Below are positions 15,906 to 23,351 of a stretch of DNA of 64,000 bases, piece after piece. The notes below the pieces were generated by a model. The model was not told where the DNA came from. It saw only the letters and a list, made by a program, of their open reading frames with translations, and did not search any database. Numbering within the stretch: position 1 is the first letter of the stretch; each line of letters opens with the position of its first letter. Origin of the DNA: Primorskyibacter sedentarius (lineage in GTDB: Bacteria; Pseudomonadota; Alphaproteobacteria; Rhodobacterales; Rhodobacteraceae); contig NZ_SLZU01000015.1 in the NCBI RefSeq assembly GCF_004342065.1, positions 1-64,000 on the forward strand. Reading direction: 5' to 3'. The translations under genes and the position numbers were made by a program.

Positions 15906-17462
15906 ATGATGGTCACGCGAAGGCACACACTTACTTTTCTTGCGGCATCTGCGGCAGCGCTCTCTACACCGCATGTGCGCGCCGCCAGCAGCGGTCGAAC
16001 TGTCATTCGTCATCCCGACTACTTCAATAATTTCGATCCCGCCAACTTCGCCCGGCATGACGAGATAATCACTCGCAATATCCTCGCACCGCTGGTTAGG
16101 TTGAAACGGCAGAATTCAGGCGGGTGGACTGTTGAGCCTCAACTGGCCGCCGCTTGGAACGAGCGGAGCCCTACCGAGATCGAATTCGACCTGCGTGCCC
16201 AGTCCTGGTCTGGGGGATCCTCCGCGATTACCGCCGACGACGTGGCCTACTCCTTTAAGCGGATCGCCGGGTTGACGGACCCTCCTCTCAATGCTTTGCG
16301 CGCGCGAAGCTGGAGCGGATTAACAAATGTCGAGGTCGACGACGACAAAACGCTCCTGGTATCGATGGCAGGTCCCGTGACGGGCATGATGACCGGTGTC
16401 CTGGCGCGAGGACCGGGCTGTGTCGTCTCTCGTGAGCGGGTCGAGGCAATGAGTGGCAGGCAGTTCACGACACGTCCGGGCCACAGTAGCGGACGCTATA
16501 AGATCGCTTACCTCGACGAGATGAGCCATCTGGACCTCGACGCAGATCCAAACTGGTCGGGAGAGCAGCCTGAGATCACGGGCGCCCGTTTCTTGGTGAT
16601 CCTTTCGGAGCAAGAGGCCGAGTTACGCTTCAGGTCGGGCCAAATCCATCATACAGAAGCAACGCCGGACGTGTTGAAGGAAAAGGCGCAGGCGTTTGAA
16701 GAGATCGCCGCAGAGGAGCGCGACGTTGTGCTAACGGACGTCCCGACAGCGACAGTGAGCTACGTCGCCTTCAACTCGACCAACGGCCCCCTCTCCGATC
16801 CCTCCCTGCGCAGGGCGGCGCTTCTCGGAATAGACCCCAGGACTGTGCTGCGTGAGGGCTACGGCCCGAACGGCGCGCGAGAGGCAACGGGCGTTATAGC
16901 AGATTTCGTGCTCGGCGCCCTACCGGAGCGACTGGAAAACTTCAGCCCCGAAGAGGCGCAAGTTCTGGTTCGTGAAGCCGCTTACTTCGACGAAGTCGTC
17001 CGCATTGGTGCCCGGGAAACGAAATCCGAGATCGAGATGGCGCAGAGCATCGCTTCGCAGCTTCGGGAGATCGGGATCAGGACGGAGGTTATCGCCAGAC
17101 CCGCCGCCGACTTCTTCGCGGATTTCCAGAAAAACGTCTACGATCTGGCGATCAGGCGCGTCGCCGGGCAGAATCTCGATGGCACTTCCAGCCTTTTGGC
17201 CTTCACGACGGAGAACAGCGGCTTCTTCTCCCTGGGTTTCCAGAACGAGGAATACAACGATATCGTGGAGAAAGCGAGTTTCACCGACAATGTTGAGGCA
17301 CGAGTGGAACTGATGAGGACTGCTCAGACCATCCTCTCGGATAACTCGGCTCTCCTTCCCATTGCACAAGAGAAAAAGCTCGCGCTCAGTCGGGGCGTAC
17401 GCCCGGCTTACTACCCGGACGGCAGCATCGGCGACCTTGGCGACTGGCTTCCACTGGAATGA
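15906..17462 (+). CDS. peptide/dipeptide-type ABC solute-binding protein (family 5)
   Basis: A 518-residue periplasmic binding protein of the SBP_bac_5 family. The N-terminus MMVTRRHTLTFLAASAAAL then a VRA cleavage-like site has a twin-arginine look, suggesting Tat export. Family features include EPQLAAAWNE, the ITADDVAYSFKRI segment (roughly 110-125), and SLRRAALLGIDP. No permease or ATPase gene is nearby, so it either feeds a transporter encoded elsewhere or serves another role. It overlaps the next gene by ATGA, showing translational coupling to a pentapeptide-repeat membrane protein, an unusual partner. The start is uncertain: TTG at 15870, or either of two tandem ATGs at 15906. Confidence 0.75.
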   Translation: MMVTRRHTLTFLAASAAALSTPHVRAASSGRTVIRHPDYFNNFDPANFARHDEIITRNILAPLVRLKRQNSGGWTVEPQLAAAWNERSPTEIEFDLRAQSWSGGSSAITADDVAYSFKRIAGLTDPPLNALRARSWSGLTNVEVDDDKTLLVSMAGPVTGMMTGVLARGPGCVVSRERVEAMSGRQFTTRPGHSSGRYKIAYLDEMSHLDLDADPNWSGEQPEITGARFLVILSEQEAELRFRSGQIHHTEATPDVLKEKAQAFEEIAAEERDVVLTDVPTATVSYVAFNSTNGPLSDPSLRRAALLGIDPRTVLREGYGPNGAREATGVIADFVLGALPERLENFSPEEAQVLVREAAYFDEVVRIGARETKSEIEMAQSIASQLREIGIRTEVIARPAADFFADFQKNVYDLAIRRVAGQNLDGTSSLLAFTTENSGFFSLGFQNEEYNDIVEKASFTDNVEARVELMRTAQTILSDNSALLPIAQEKKLALSRGVRPAYYPDGSIGDLGDWLPLE

Positions 17463-18814
17463 TGCGGGCTCGGTGGGTCGTAATTGCCATGACACTACTC
17501 TTTGCGACCGCTGTCCACGCGCAGCGGGAGCGGGCCTGTGAACGGTTCGTCGAAATCGACTTCACAGATTTGCAGACGGCGCTGAAGTCGCATGCGGCAG
17601 AGCGCGCAGAGACACGATTTGGCCCGCGACTGGACCTGTCCTGCCACAATATCAGACGGACGTTGATCGAGGCGGAGGAGCCCGGGTTCCTGCGGGGTAA
17701 AAAGCTGGAAGGGATCGATTTCACAGGCGCTGTATTGGTTGAAGTCGATCTGTCCAAGGTGCAGATGTCCGACTCGCTGCTCGTCGGTGCCAATCTTGCC
17801 GGCGCCGAACTCGCTCATGCACGAATCTGGCAACAGGACCTGTCCCGCGCGAACCTTGCGGCGGCGGACCTGACGGGAGCGTCGCTTCTGGGAGCCAAGT
17901 TCACCGGCGCAGATCTGACGGGGGCCAACTTGAGCGGGGCTTCGTTGTCACGGTCGGACCTGACGGCAGCCTGGCTCGTGAACACGAACCTTGAGGGGGC
18001 CGATTTGTTCGGGGCGACACTCGCCCACAGCATTTGGCAACCTCGCGGTCAATTCGACCGCGGGAATGTCGGCAACCTTCGCGGCGTCCGCAGTCTCCGC
18101 GTCAATCTCTGCGAGTCCTCGTTCGGCGCGCCGATTGCGGACTGCGAAACGCCGGTAGCAGAGCCTGATTTCTCCGGGCTCAACCATTTGATCGAGACGT
18201 TGTCGCAAGCTGGGCACAGGCAGGCGGAGCGCGACGCGACTGCGGCGCGGGAGGAAATGCGAAACGACCTGATGGTCGCGCATTTCTTGGCCGACCCCCT
18301 GTCAAATTTCACGGACGGCGTCGTCGCTATCTTTCGCAGGTTACTTTTCGATATTCCGGTCGACTACGGGACCCGCCCATTCGGCGCACTGTGGGGCCTC
18401 ATGCTTTCGTGGATTTTATTCGGGGCGGCATACACTGCGGCATTGAGGATAGCGCCGAGATCTGCCGAATTCGCGCTCTACGAGTCGCAGATGGAAGGCA
18501 GAATCGTGCTCCGCTCGCTGCGCAAGCCACCATACCGGGCCTTCGTGCGCGCCGGGGATGCCGAGGTGACGCGACTGCATCCCGCGACGCTGCCGCAGGC
18601 CGTAAAGCACGGGGCCCTCTTCAGCCTTGCCATGGTGTTTCGGGTCGGCTTCCGGGACGTGAATGTCGGCGAATGGGTCTCACGCCTGCGCGCGAACAAG
18701 GTGGAGTATGTCGCGACAGGCTATCTGAGGACATTGGCGGGTGTGCAGTCGCTCATAAGCCTATATCTTCTTGCCATATTTTTACTCACGTTTTTCGGCC
18801 GCCCATTTCAGTGA
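17459..18814 (+). CDS. exported pentapeptide-repeat membrane protein
   Basis: A 451-residue protein with a signal peptide (RARWVVIAMTLLFATAVHA), then a pentapeptide-repeat block at roughly 75-185 (LVGANLAGAEL, ANLAAADLTGASLLGAKF and further A-x-L-x-x units). A linker with a helical charged stretch follows. The C-terminal part has membrane segments near 320-340 (LWGLMLSWILFGAAYTAA), about 390-400 and 430-448 (LYLLAIFLLTFF). The last two flank VGFRDVNVGEW, a layout recalling pentapeptide proteins with a two-helix channel-like tail. The ATGA overlap with the solute-binding protein shows tight coupling. Function unknown; a membrane complex with that binding protein is inference. Confidence 0.7.
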   Translation: MMRARWVVIAMTLLFATAVHAQRERACERFVEIDFTDLQTALKSHAAERAETRFGPRLDLSCHNIRRTLIEAEEPGFLRGKKLEGIDFTGAVLVEVDLSKVQMSDSLLVGANLAGAELAHARIWQQDLSRANLAAADLTGASLLGAKFTGADLTGANLSGASLSRSDLTAAWLVNTNLEGADLFGATLAHSIWQPRGQFDRGNVGNLRGVRSLRVNLCESSFGAPIADCETPVAEPDFSGLNHLIETLSQAGHRQAERDATAAREEMRNDLMVAHFLADPLSNFTDGVVAIFRRLLFDIPVDYGTRPFGALWGLMLSWILFGAAYTAALRIAPRSAEFALYESQMEGRIVLRSLRKPPYRAFVRAGDAEVTRLHPATLPQAVKHGALFSLAMVFRVGFRDVNVGEWVSRLRANKVEYVATGYLRTLAGVQSLISLYLLAIFLLTFFGRPFQ

Positions 18815-19221
18815 GATGGGGCTCATTACTACCTGACCTCTGTGCCGCTCGCATCGAGGTCCGGACCTGTCCCGATACCCGACACCTATATCTCGCGGCT
18901 CCTGTCCCCCCACCCTGCTGGTCCCTTATTCATAACAAAAGTCTGCACCCCACCAAACTCGACTTGAACAGAATTCAAAAGCCGATGCAGGAATTGCACT
19001 TGCGTGCCGCCTGCGATTGTGCACACTTTTATAGATACGGTGCGCTCGCAGAGGCCGCATCGTTGATTTTGCTGGATTTTCTGCCATAGTCTCCGGCCCC
19101 TACCGCCGGAGCCAATTTACCAGCTACCCCCTGAAAACATTGAGTTTTCGAGATCCAGAGTCGGAGCTCGACGACGAGGTGCACACGGCGGTGCACGACA
19201 TGTGCACAGGAGGGCATTTCT
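18815..19221. other. 407-bp gap upstream of the integrase remnant
   Basis: Holds no convincing gene. A hairpin CTCCGGC/GCCGGAG lies at 19091-19111 without a T-run. Four GTGCAC palindromes occur at 19019, 19179, 19191 and 19202. The region reads as the regulatory or attachment region at the right end of the island. Confidence 0.5.
19179..19207. promoter_or_regulatory. three phased GTGCAC repeats before the integrase start
   Basis: GTGCAC occurs at 19179, 19191 and 19202, steps of 12 and 11 bp (about one helical turn), ending 15 bp before the integrase ATG. A fourth copy lies at 19019. This looks like a tandem binding site for an integrase, excisionase or repressor. Confidence 0.4.
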
Positions 19222-19400
19222 ATGCCCCGGAATCGGAGACTACCATCCCACCTCGAAACGCGCCGCGCCGGTTACTACTGGCGCAGACGCCTACCCCGTT
19301 CCCTACGGCACCGGGGCACAGTGTCGCCTAACCTCTCGGAGGAAAAAATTGCGACGGGGTCCAAAAAGTCTCTTCGTGCTTCTCAATGCGTAGCCTTGTC

Positions 19401-19420
19401 CTTCGCGACGCGAAGTTTTT
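19401..19420 (+). terminator. short Rho-independent terminator in the integrase remnant
   Basis: CTTCGC and GCGAAG flank a GAC loop and are followed by TTTTT (19416-19420). Confidence 0.5.
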
Positions 19421-19431
19421 GGCCCGGCTTA

Positions 19432-19450
19432 CGCTCTGTTGCACAGAGCG
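19432..19450. repeat. 8-bp inverted repeat beside the tRNA-Leu 3' end
   Basis: CGCTCTGT and ACAGAGCG flank TGC, a perfect palindrome ending 17 bp from the tRNA 3' end. It could be an integrase core or arm site, or a hairpin. Confidence 0.45.
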
Positions 19451-19467
19451 CAAGCCTTTGAATTGAT

Positions 19468-19553
19468 TGGTACCCAAGGCCGGACTCGAACCGGCACGCC
19501 CGTTAAGGCGGGGGATTTTGAATCCCCTGCGTCTACCATTCCGCCACTTGGGC
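19468..19553 (-). tRNA. tRNA-Leu (anticodon CAA)
   Basis: Read on the minus strand: acceptor GCCCAAG pairs with CTTGGGT (one G-U at the end), CCA is encoded, the anticodon arm GGGGATTCAAAATCCCC gives CAA, and a long class II variable arm follows. The T arm GCCGGTTCGAGTCCGGC is standard. Its 3' end faces the accessory region, so it is the likely attB of the island. Confidence 0.95.
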
Positions 19554-19667
19554 AACGCGGTGTTCTCTAACCAAGCGCGACGGCTTCGTCCAGAGGCAAA
19601 GTCATATGTTGACCTGCAAAGCGCCACATGTTCTTAGCCAAGCAACCCGAATGACGTGAGATTTGTG

Positions 19668-20246
19668 ATGCTTCGCCGTACCTATGACCGCATGCTTGGC
19701 CTCGCGGACCATCCCCAGGCCCTTTGGGTGCTGGCCTTCGTCGCATTCATCGAAAGCTCTGTCTTTCCGATTCCCCCCGATGTTCTGATGATCCCCATGA
19801 TCCTTGCACGTCCAAGCAAGGCATGGCTGATCGCTGGGGTGGCCATGGTCAGTTCCGTGGTCGGCGGCTTGCTGGGCTATGCCATCGGGGCGCTTTTTTA
19901 CGAACAGCTTGGCCTGCCGATCCTGCAATCTCTGGGCAAAGCCGATGCGGTCGCCGCGTTCAACACACAGTTCAACGACTTTGGCTTCTGGGCCGTGCTC
20001 GTGGCTGGCATCACGCCCTTCCCCTACAAGGTCATCACCATCATGTCGGGCTGGACCGGGATGCCGCTGGTGACGTTCATTGCCACATCGGTTCTGGCGC
20101 GCGGGCTGAGATTCTTCATCGTCGCCGGTTTGCTGCGGATCTTTGGCGCACCAATTCGTGATTTCATCGAGAAGCGTCTGGGGCTTGTCTTTACAGCCTT
20201 CGTGGTGTTGCTTCTCGGAGGATTCCTGGTGGTGAAGTACCTATGA
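19668..20246 (+). CDS. yqaA: YqaA/DedA-family (VTT-domain) membrane protein
   Basis: A 192-residue inner-membrane protein. Features: FIESSVFPIPPDVLMIPM, where the conserved glutamate and prolines of the VTT/SNARE-associated domain sit, then hydrophobic segments around 50-75, 105-130 and 165-190. FGFWAVLVAGITPFPYKVIT is the second VTT signature. DedA-type proteins act in membrane lipid flipping and envelope homeostasis. The ATG at 19668 is preferred to the GTG four codons upstream because related proteins begin MLRR. It overlaps dsbB by ATGA. First intact core gene after the island. Confidence 0.82.
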   Translation: MLRRTYDRMLGLADHPQALWVLAFVAFIESSVFPIPPDVLMIPMILARPSKAWLIAGVAMVSSVVGGLLGYAIGALFYEQLGLPILQSLGKADAVAAFNTQFNDFGFWAVLVAGITPFPYKVITIMSGWTGMPLVTFIATSVLARGLRFFIVAGLLRIFGAPIRDFIEKRLGLVFTAFVVLLLGGFLVVKYL

Positions 20247-20704
20247 ACTGCAAGACCCTGACGATCCTTGCCGGGCTTGGTTCGGCCCTATTGATCCTGG
20301 GCGCCTTCGGGTTCCAGCACATCGGGGGCATGGCGCCTTGCAAGCTGTGCATCTACCAACGCTATCCACACGCCGTGGCGGTAGCAATTGCCGCGCTCGC
20401 CTTGGCACTGGGGCAACGCTGGTTGACATTGCTGGGCGCGCTGGCGGCTCTTGGTACGGCGGGCGTCGGGATGTATCACACCGGGGTGGAACGCGGATGG
20501 TGGCCGGGGCCGGACACTTGCACTTCTGGCCCTGTCGAGGGGCTGTCGACGGAAGATTTGCTCAACCAGATCATGTCCGCCCCGTTGGTGCGCTGCGACG
20601 ATGTACCGTGGGAGATGCTGGGCCTGTCGATGGCAAGCTGGAACGCCATTGCGTCGCTCTTTCTGGCCGCAGTATGGATCGCGGCCTATCGCGCAAGAGA
20701 CTGA
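20243..20704 (+). CDS. dsbB: disulfide bond formation protein B
   Basis: A 153-residue four-helix membrane protein of the DsbB family, which reoxidises DsbA by passing electrons to quinone. The CxxC pair is in APCKLCIYQRYPH (about residues 32-35) and the second cysteine pair is in PDTCTSGP and LVRCDDVPW. It starts within the stop of the upstream YqaA-type gene, so the two are coupled. Length is normal for the alphaproteobacterial form. Confidence 0.88.
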   Translation: MNCKTLTILAGLGSALLILGAFGFQHIGGMAPCKLCIYQRYPHAVAVAIAALALALGQRWLTLLGALAALGTAGVGMYHTGVERGWWPGPDTCTSGPVEGLSTEDLLNQIMSAPLVRCDDVPWEMLGLSMASWNAIASLFLAAVWIAAYRARD

Positions 20705-20861
20705 CATCACTGCGGACTGACAAAAACGCGGTCGGGTTCGATGCGGTGATCGGAATTCAGCTCTCGCGTGTTGAAAAGCAGCACAGCAGTCAGGTTTACT
20801 TCGATGCGTCTTAAACGACAGAACCCCAGCAGGAACTGAATACAGCCTTTCAATTTGCTCA

Positions 20862-20878
20862 AAATGGAACCTCCATTT
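20862..20878. promoter_or_regulatory. palindrome upstream of the arginase gene
   Basis: AAATGGA and TCCATTT flank ACC, a perfect 7-bp inverted repeat ending 47 bp before the arginase start. Position and symmetry suit an operator for a dimeric regulator; which one is not known. Confidence 0.4.
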
Positions 20879-20924
20879 CACCGTGGATTGAAGATATACA
20901 GGCCGCAACCGAACGGAGGACGCC

Positions 20925-21851
20925 ATGACCACAACCCATTGCCGCCTGATTGGCGCACCTGTCGACAGCGGACGTCGCGGCCGCGGCTGCCTGATGGGAC
21001 CGGACGCCATGCGCACTGCAAGACTGGCCGAAGCCCTGCGGGATTTGGGCCTCAGCGTGACCGATATGGGCAATATCTCGCCCGATGATGTTCCCGGCGG
21101 TGACGTACCGGCGCATATCCACGCCTACCCGGAAACGGCCGGATGGACCCATGCCCTGTCGCGCGTGGCCCGCGCGGCGATGGCCGATTCCCTGCCGATT
21201 TTTCTGGGTGGCGATCACAGCCTGTCGCTGGGCTCTGTCCATGGGGTGGCCGAACATGCCGCGTCCGAGGGCCGTCCGCAATTCGTGCTCTGGCTCGATG
21301 CGCATTCAGATTTCCACACGCCCGACACATCAAGCTCCGGCAACATGCATGGCACGCCACTGGGCTATCTGACCGGGCGCCCCGGCTTTCCCGGCTTGCC
21401 AGCGGTGACCAACCCGATTGCGCAAAAGAACATCTGCATCATCGGGCTGCGCTCTGTCGATGCGGCCGAAAAGGAAGCGTTACAGGCAAGCGAGATCCGT
21501 CGCCACGATATGCGCGATATTGACGAGAACGGCATCGCGAAACCGTTGGAAGCCTTCCTGCAAGAGGTCTCACGTGCCAATGGCGCGCTCCATGTCTCGC
21601 TGGATGTCGATTTTCTGGACCCGATGGTGGCACCGGCGGTCGGCACCACCGTTCCGGGCGGTGCAACCGTCCGGGAAGCGCATCTCGTCATGGAAATGTT
21701 GCATGACAGCGAGCTGATGACCTCACTCGACCTTGTGGAGCTGAACCCCGCTTTGGACGAACGCGGGCGCACTGCCCAGCTCATGGTGGATCTTGCAGCC
21801 TCGGCACTTGGGCGCCGCGTATTTGACCGCCCGACCACCCGCCTGCTCTGA
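20925..21851 (+). CDS. rocF: arginase
   Basis: A 308-residue arginase/ureohydrolase that hydrolyses arginine to ornithine and urea with two manganese ions. Metal ligands are in FLGGDHSLSLGS, LWLDAHSDFHTP and SLDVDFLDPM. The HSDFHTPDTSSSGNMHG segment favours arginase over agmatinase. A CGGAGGA ribosome site precedes the ATG. It is monocistronic, with a palindrome upstream and a strong hairpin downstream. No other arginine-catabolism gene is in the window. Confidence 0.88.
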   Translation: MTTTHCRLIGAPVDSGRRGRGCLMGPDAMRTARLAEALRDLGLSVTDMGNISPDDVPGGDVPAHIHAYPETAGWTHALSRVARAAMADSLPIFLGGDHSLSLGSVHGVAEHAASEGRPQFVLWLDAHSDFHTPDTSSSGNMHGTPLGYLTGRPGFPGLPAVTNPIAQKNICIIGLRSVDAAEKEALQASEIRRHDMRDIDENGIAKPLEAFLQEVSRANGALHVSLDVDFLDPMVAPAVGTTVPGGATVREAHLVMEMLHDSELMTSLDLVELNPALDERGRTAQLMVDLAASALGRRVFDRPTTRLL

Positions 21852-21976
21852 CGGCGGATCGGCGGAGGAACTTCAGGCACTGCGCAAACAGCGCGCATTG
21901 ATGCGCGTTGCGGCCTGCCCCCTACGCGGTCGCGACGAATAGACCGCGTGACCCTATCGGCAAAGAGACGAGACGC

Positions 21977-22000
21977 CCCGGCGCGATATTGCGCGCCGGG
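21977..22000. terminator. hairpin between convergent arginase and dctD genes
   Basis: CCCGGCGCG and CGCGCCGGG form a perfect 9-bp stem with a six-base loop. There is no T-run, but its place between convergent genes fits a bidirectional terminator. Confidence 0.5.
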
Positions 22001-22011
22001 AGGTTGCCCGA

Positions 22012-23346
22012 TCAAAGGTAATCGGATCGCTGCAATCCGTATTTGGCCATCTTTTCGTTCAGCGTCCGGCGCGGCAGGCAAAGCTCTTCCATCACGCTGG
22101 CGATGGACCCTTTGTGTCGCCGCATCGTGTTGTCGATCAGCATTCTTTCGAACGCTTCAACATATTCCTTGAGCGGCTTGCCCTCGGTGGTCATCACCGG
22201 CTGCATGTCGTCGTGGTCGTTCATCAGCAGCGAGGAGATGGTCCCCGAGGTCCGCCGCGACTGCAACACGGCGCGCTCCGCCAGATTGATAAGCTGGCGC
22301 ACGTTACCCGGCCAGGGCGCCTGCAAAAGCTGGGCCGCCTCCTGCGCGCTGATCTCTGGCGCATCGCAGCCATATTCCTCTGCGAATTGCTCGCTCAGGC
22401 GGTTGAAAAGCGTCAGGATATCCTCGCCGCGCTGCCGCAGGGGCGGCACCGTGATCCGAAGTGCCGCAAGCCGATAGAACAGGCCGGAACGCAGCGCGTC
22501 CTCGCAGGTGCGCCCTTCATTCTGAAGGTTTGAGATCGCGACAATCCGCGTCTCCGGCGGGCTTCCCTGCTCATTGATGGCGCTCAGCAAACGGGCCTGC
22601 GCACTGTCACCCAGCGTCTCAATGTCTTCCAGAACCAGCGTGCCCCCGCGGGCCTGCTCCATCGCGGGCAGTTCGGGATCCTCGGGCTGCACGGGGCCAA
22701 AAAGACGCCGGATCAACGCATCCTCATCGTAAGCGGCGCAGGGCACCAATACAAATCGCTTGCCCGCCCGCGTCCCGACAGCATGCAAGGCGTGGGCAAT
22801 CAGGGTCTTGCCGGTTCCTGTCTCGCCATCTATCAGCACATGCCCGTCTGCCTGACCGAGATCGAGAATATCCTCGCGCAGCCGTTCCATCACAGGCGAC
22901 GCGCCGATCAGCTTTTTCATAAGCTGGCCACCGTCGGACAGTTCCTTGCGCAAGGCGCGGTTGTCCAGCGTCAGGCGCCGGGCATTCGTCGCCTTCTTTG
23001 CAAGCTCGGTCATCTTGTCGGGGTTGAACGGCTTTTCCAGAAAATCGAACGCCCCCACGCGCATCGCCTCGACGGCGATTGGAACGTCGCCGTGGCCGGT
23101 AATCATGATCACCGGCAATGCGCTATCCGTGCTCATCAGCTTTTTCAGCAGTTGCAGCCCGTCCATTCCCGGCATCTTGATATCCGAAATCACGATGCCG
23201 GGGTAATCCACCCCAAGCGTACCAAGCGCATCCTCTGCGCTGGCAAAGGTTTCGGTGTCATAGCCCGACAGCGCCAGCCATTGGCTGATCGACTGCCGCA
23301 TATCCTGTTCGTCATCAACGATGGCGATCTTCATTGCCTTGGACAT
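22012..23346 (-). CDS. dctD: DctD-type response regulator lacking GAFTGA
   Basis: A 444-residue response regulator: receiver domain (IVDDEQDM, phospho-acceptor in VISDIKMPG), AAA+ domain (Walker A GETGTGKT) and a C-terminal Fis-type HTH (GSIASVMEELCLPRRTLNEK). It pairs with dctB for C4-dicarboxylate control. The AAA+ domain is atypical: where sigma54 activators carry ELFGHEKGAFTGA it reads RRLFGPVQPEDPEL, so the sigma54-contact loop is missing, and Walker B is VLEDIE instead of LDEI. It may therefore act independently of sigma54, as described for Rhodobacter capsulatus NtrC. Five bases separate it from dctB. Confidence 0.85.
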   Translation of the reverse strand: MSKAMKIAIVDDEQDMRQSISQWLALSGYDTETFASAEDALGTLGVDYPGIVISDIKMPGMDGLQLLKKLMSTDSALPVIMITGHGDVPIAVEAMRVGAFDFLEKPFNPDKMTELAKKATNARRLTLDNRALRKELSDGGQLMKKLIGASPVMERLREDILDLGQADGHVLIDGETGTGKTLIAHALHAVGTRAGKRFVLVPCAAYDEDALIRRLFGPVQPEDPELPAMEQARGGTLVLEDIETLGDSAQARLLSAINEQGSPPETRIVAISNLQNEGRTCEDALRSGLFYRLAALRITVPPLRQRGEDILTLFNRLSEQFAEEYGCDAPEISAQEAAQLLQAPWPGNVRQLINLAERAVLQSRRTSGTISSLLMNDHDDMQPVMTTEGKPLKEYVEAFERMLIDNTMRRHKGSIASVMEELCLPRRTLNEKMAKYGLQRSDYL

Positions 23347-23351
23347 CAGTT

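Larger units (their letters stand above)
19222..19461 (+). pseudogene. truncated tyrosine integrase, N-terminal remnant
   Basis: The ATG at 19222 has AGGAGG eight bases upstream. The first 30 codons, including PSHLETRRAGYYWRRRLPRS, match the start of integrases common in Rhodobacteraceae islands (HLERRG.YYWRRRLP). After that the frame loses integrase character and runs to a stop at 19461, so the catalytic domain is gone. It lies six bases from the 3' end of the tRNA-Leu gene, the classic location for an integrase at its attachment site. The element is therefore probably immobilised at this end, unless another recombinase acts. Confidence 0.65.

Noticed and set aside
18391-19089. Plus-strand frame overlapping and extending past the pentapeptide-repeat gene
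   Set aside because: Mostly out of frame with a well-supported gene; the unique tail has no ribosome site or recognisable protein character.
1-19467. Left attachment site as a direct repeat of the tRNA-Leu 3' end
   Set aside because: No second copy of the tRNA end was found within the window, so no att pair is claimed; it is probably to the left.
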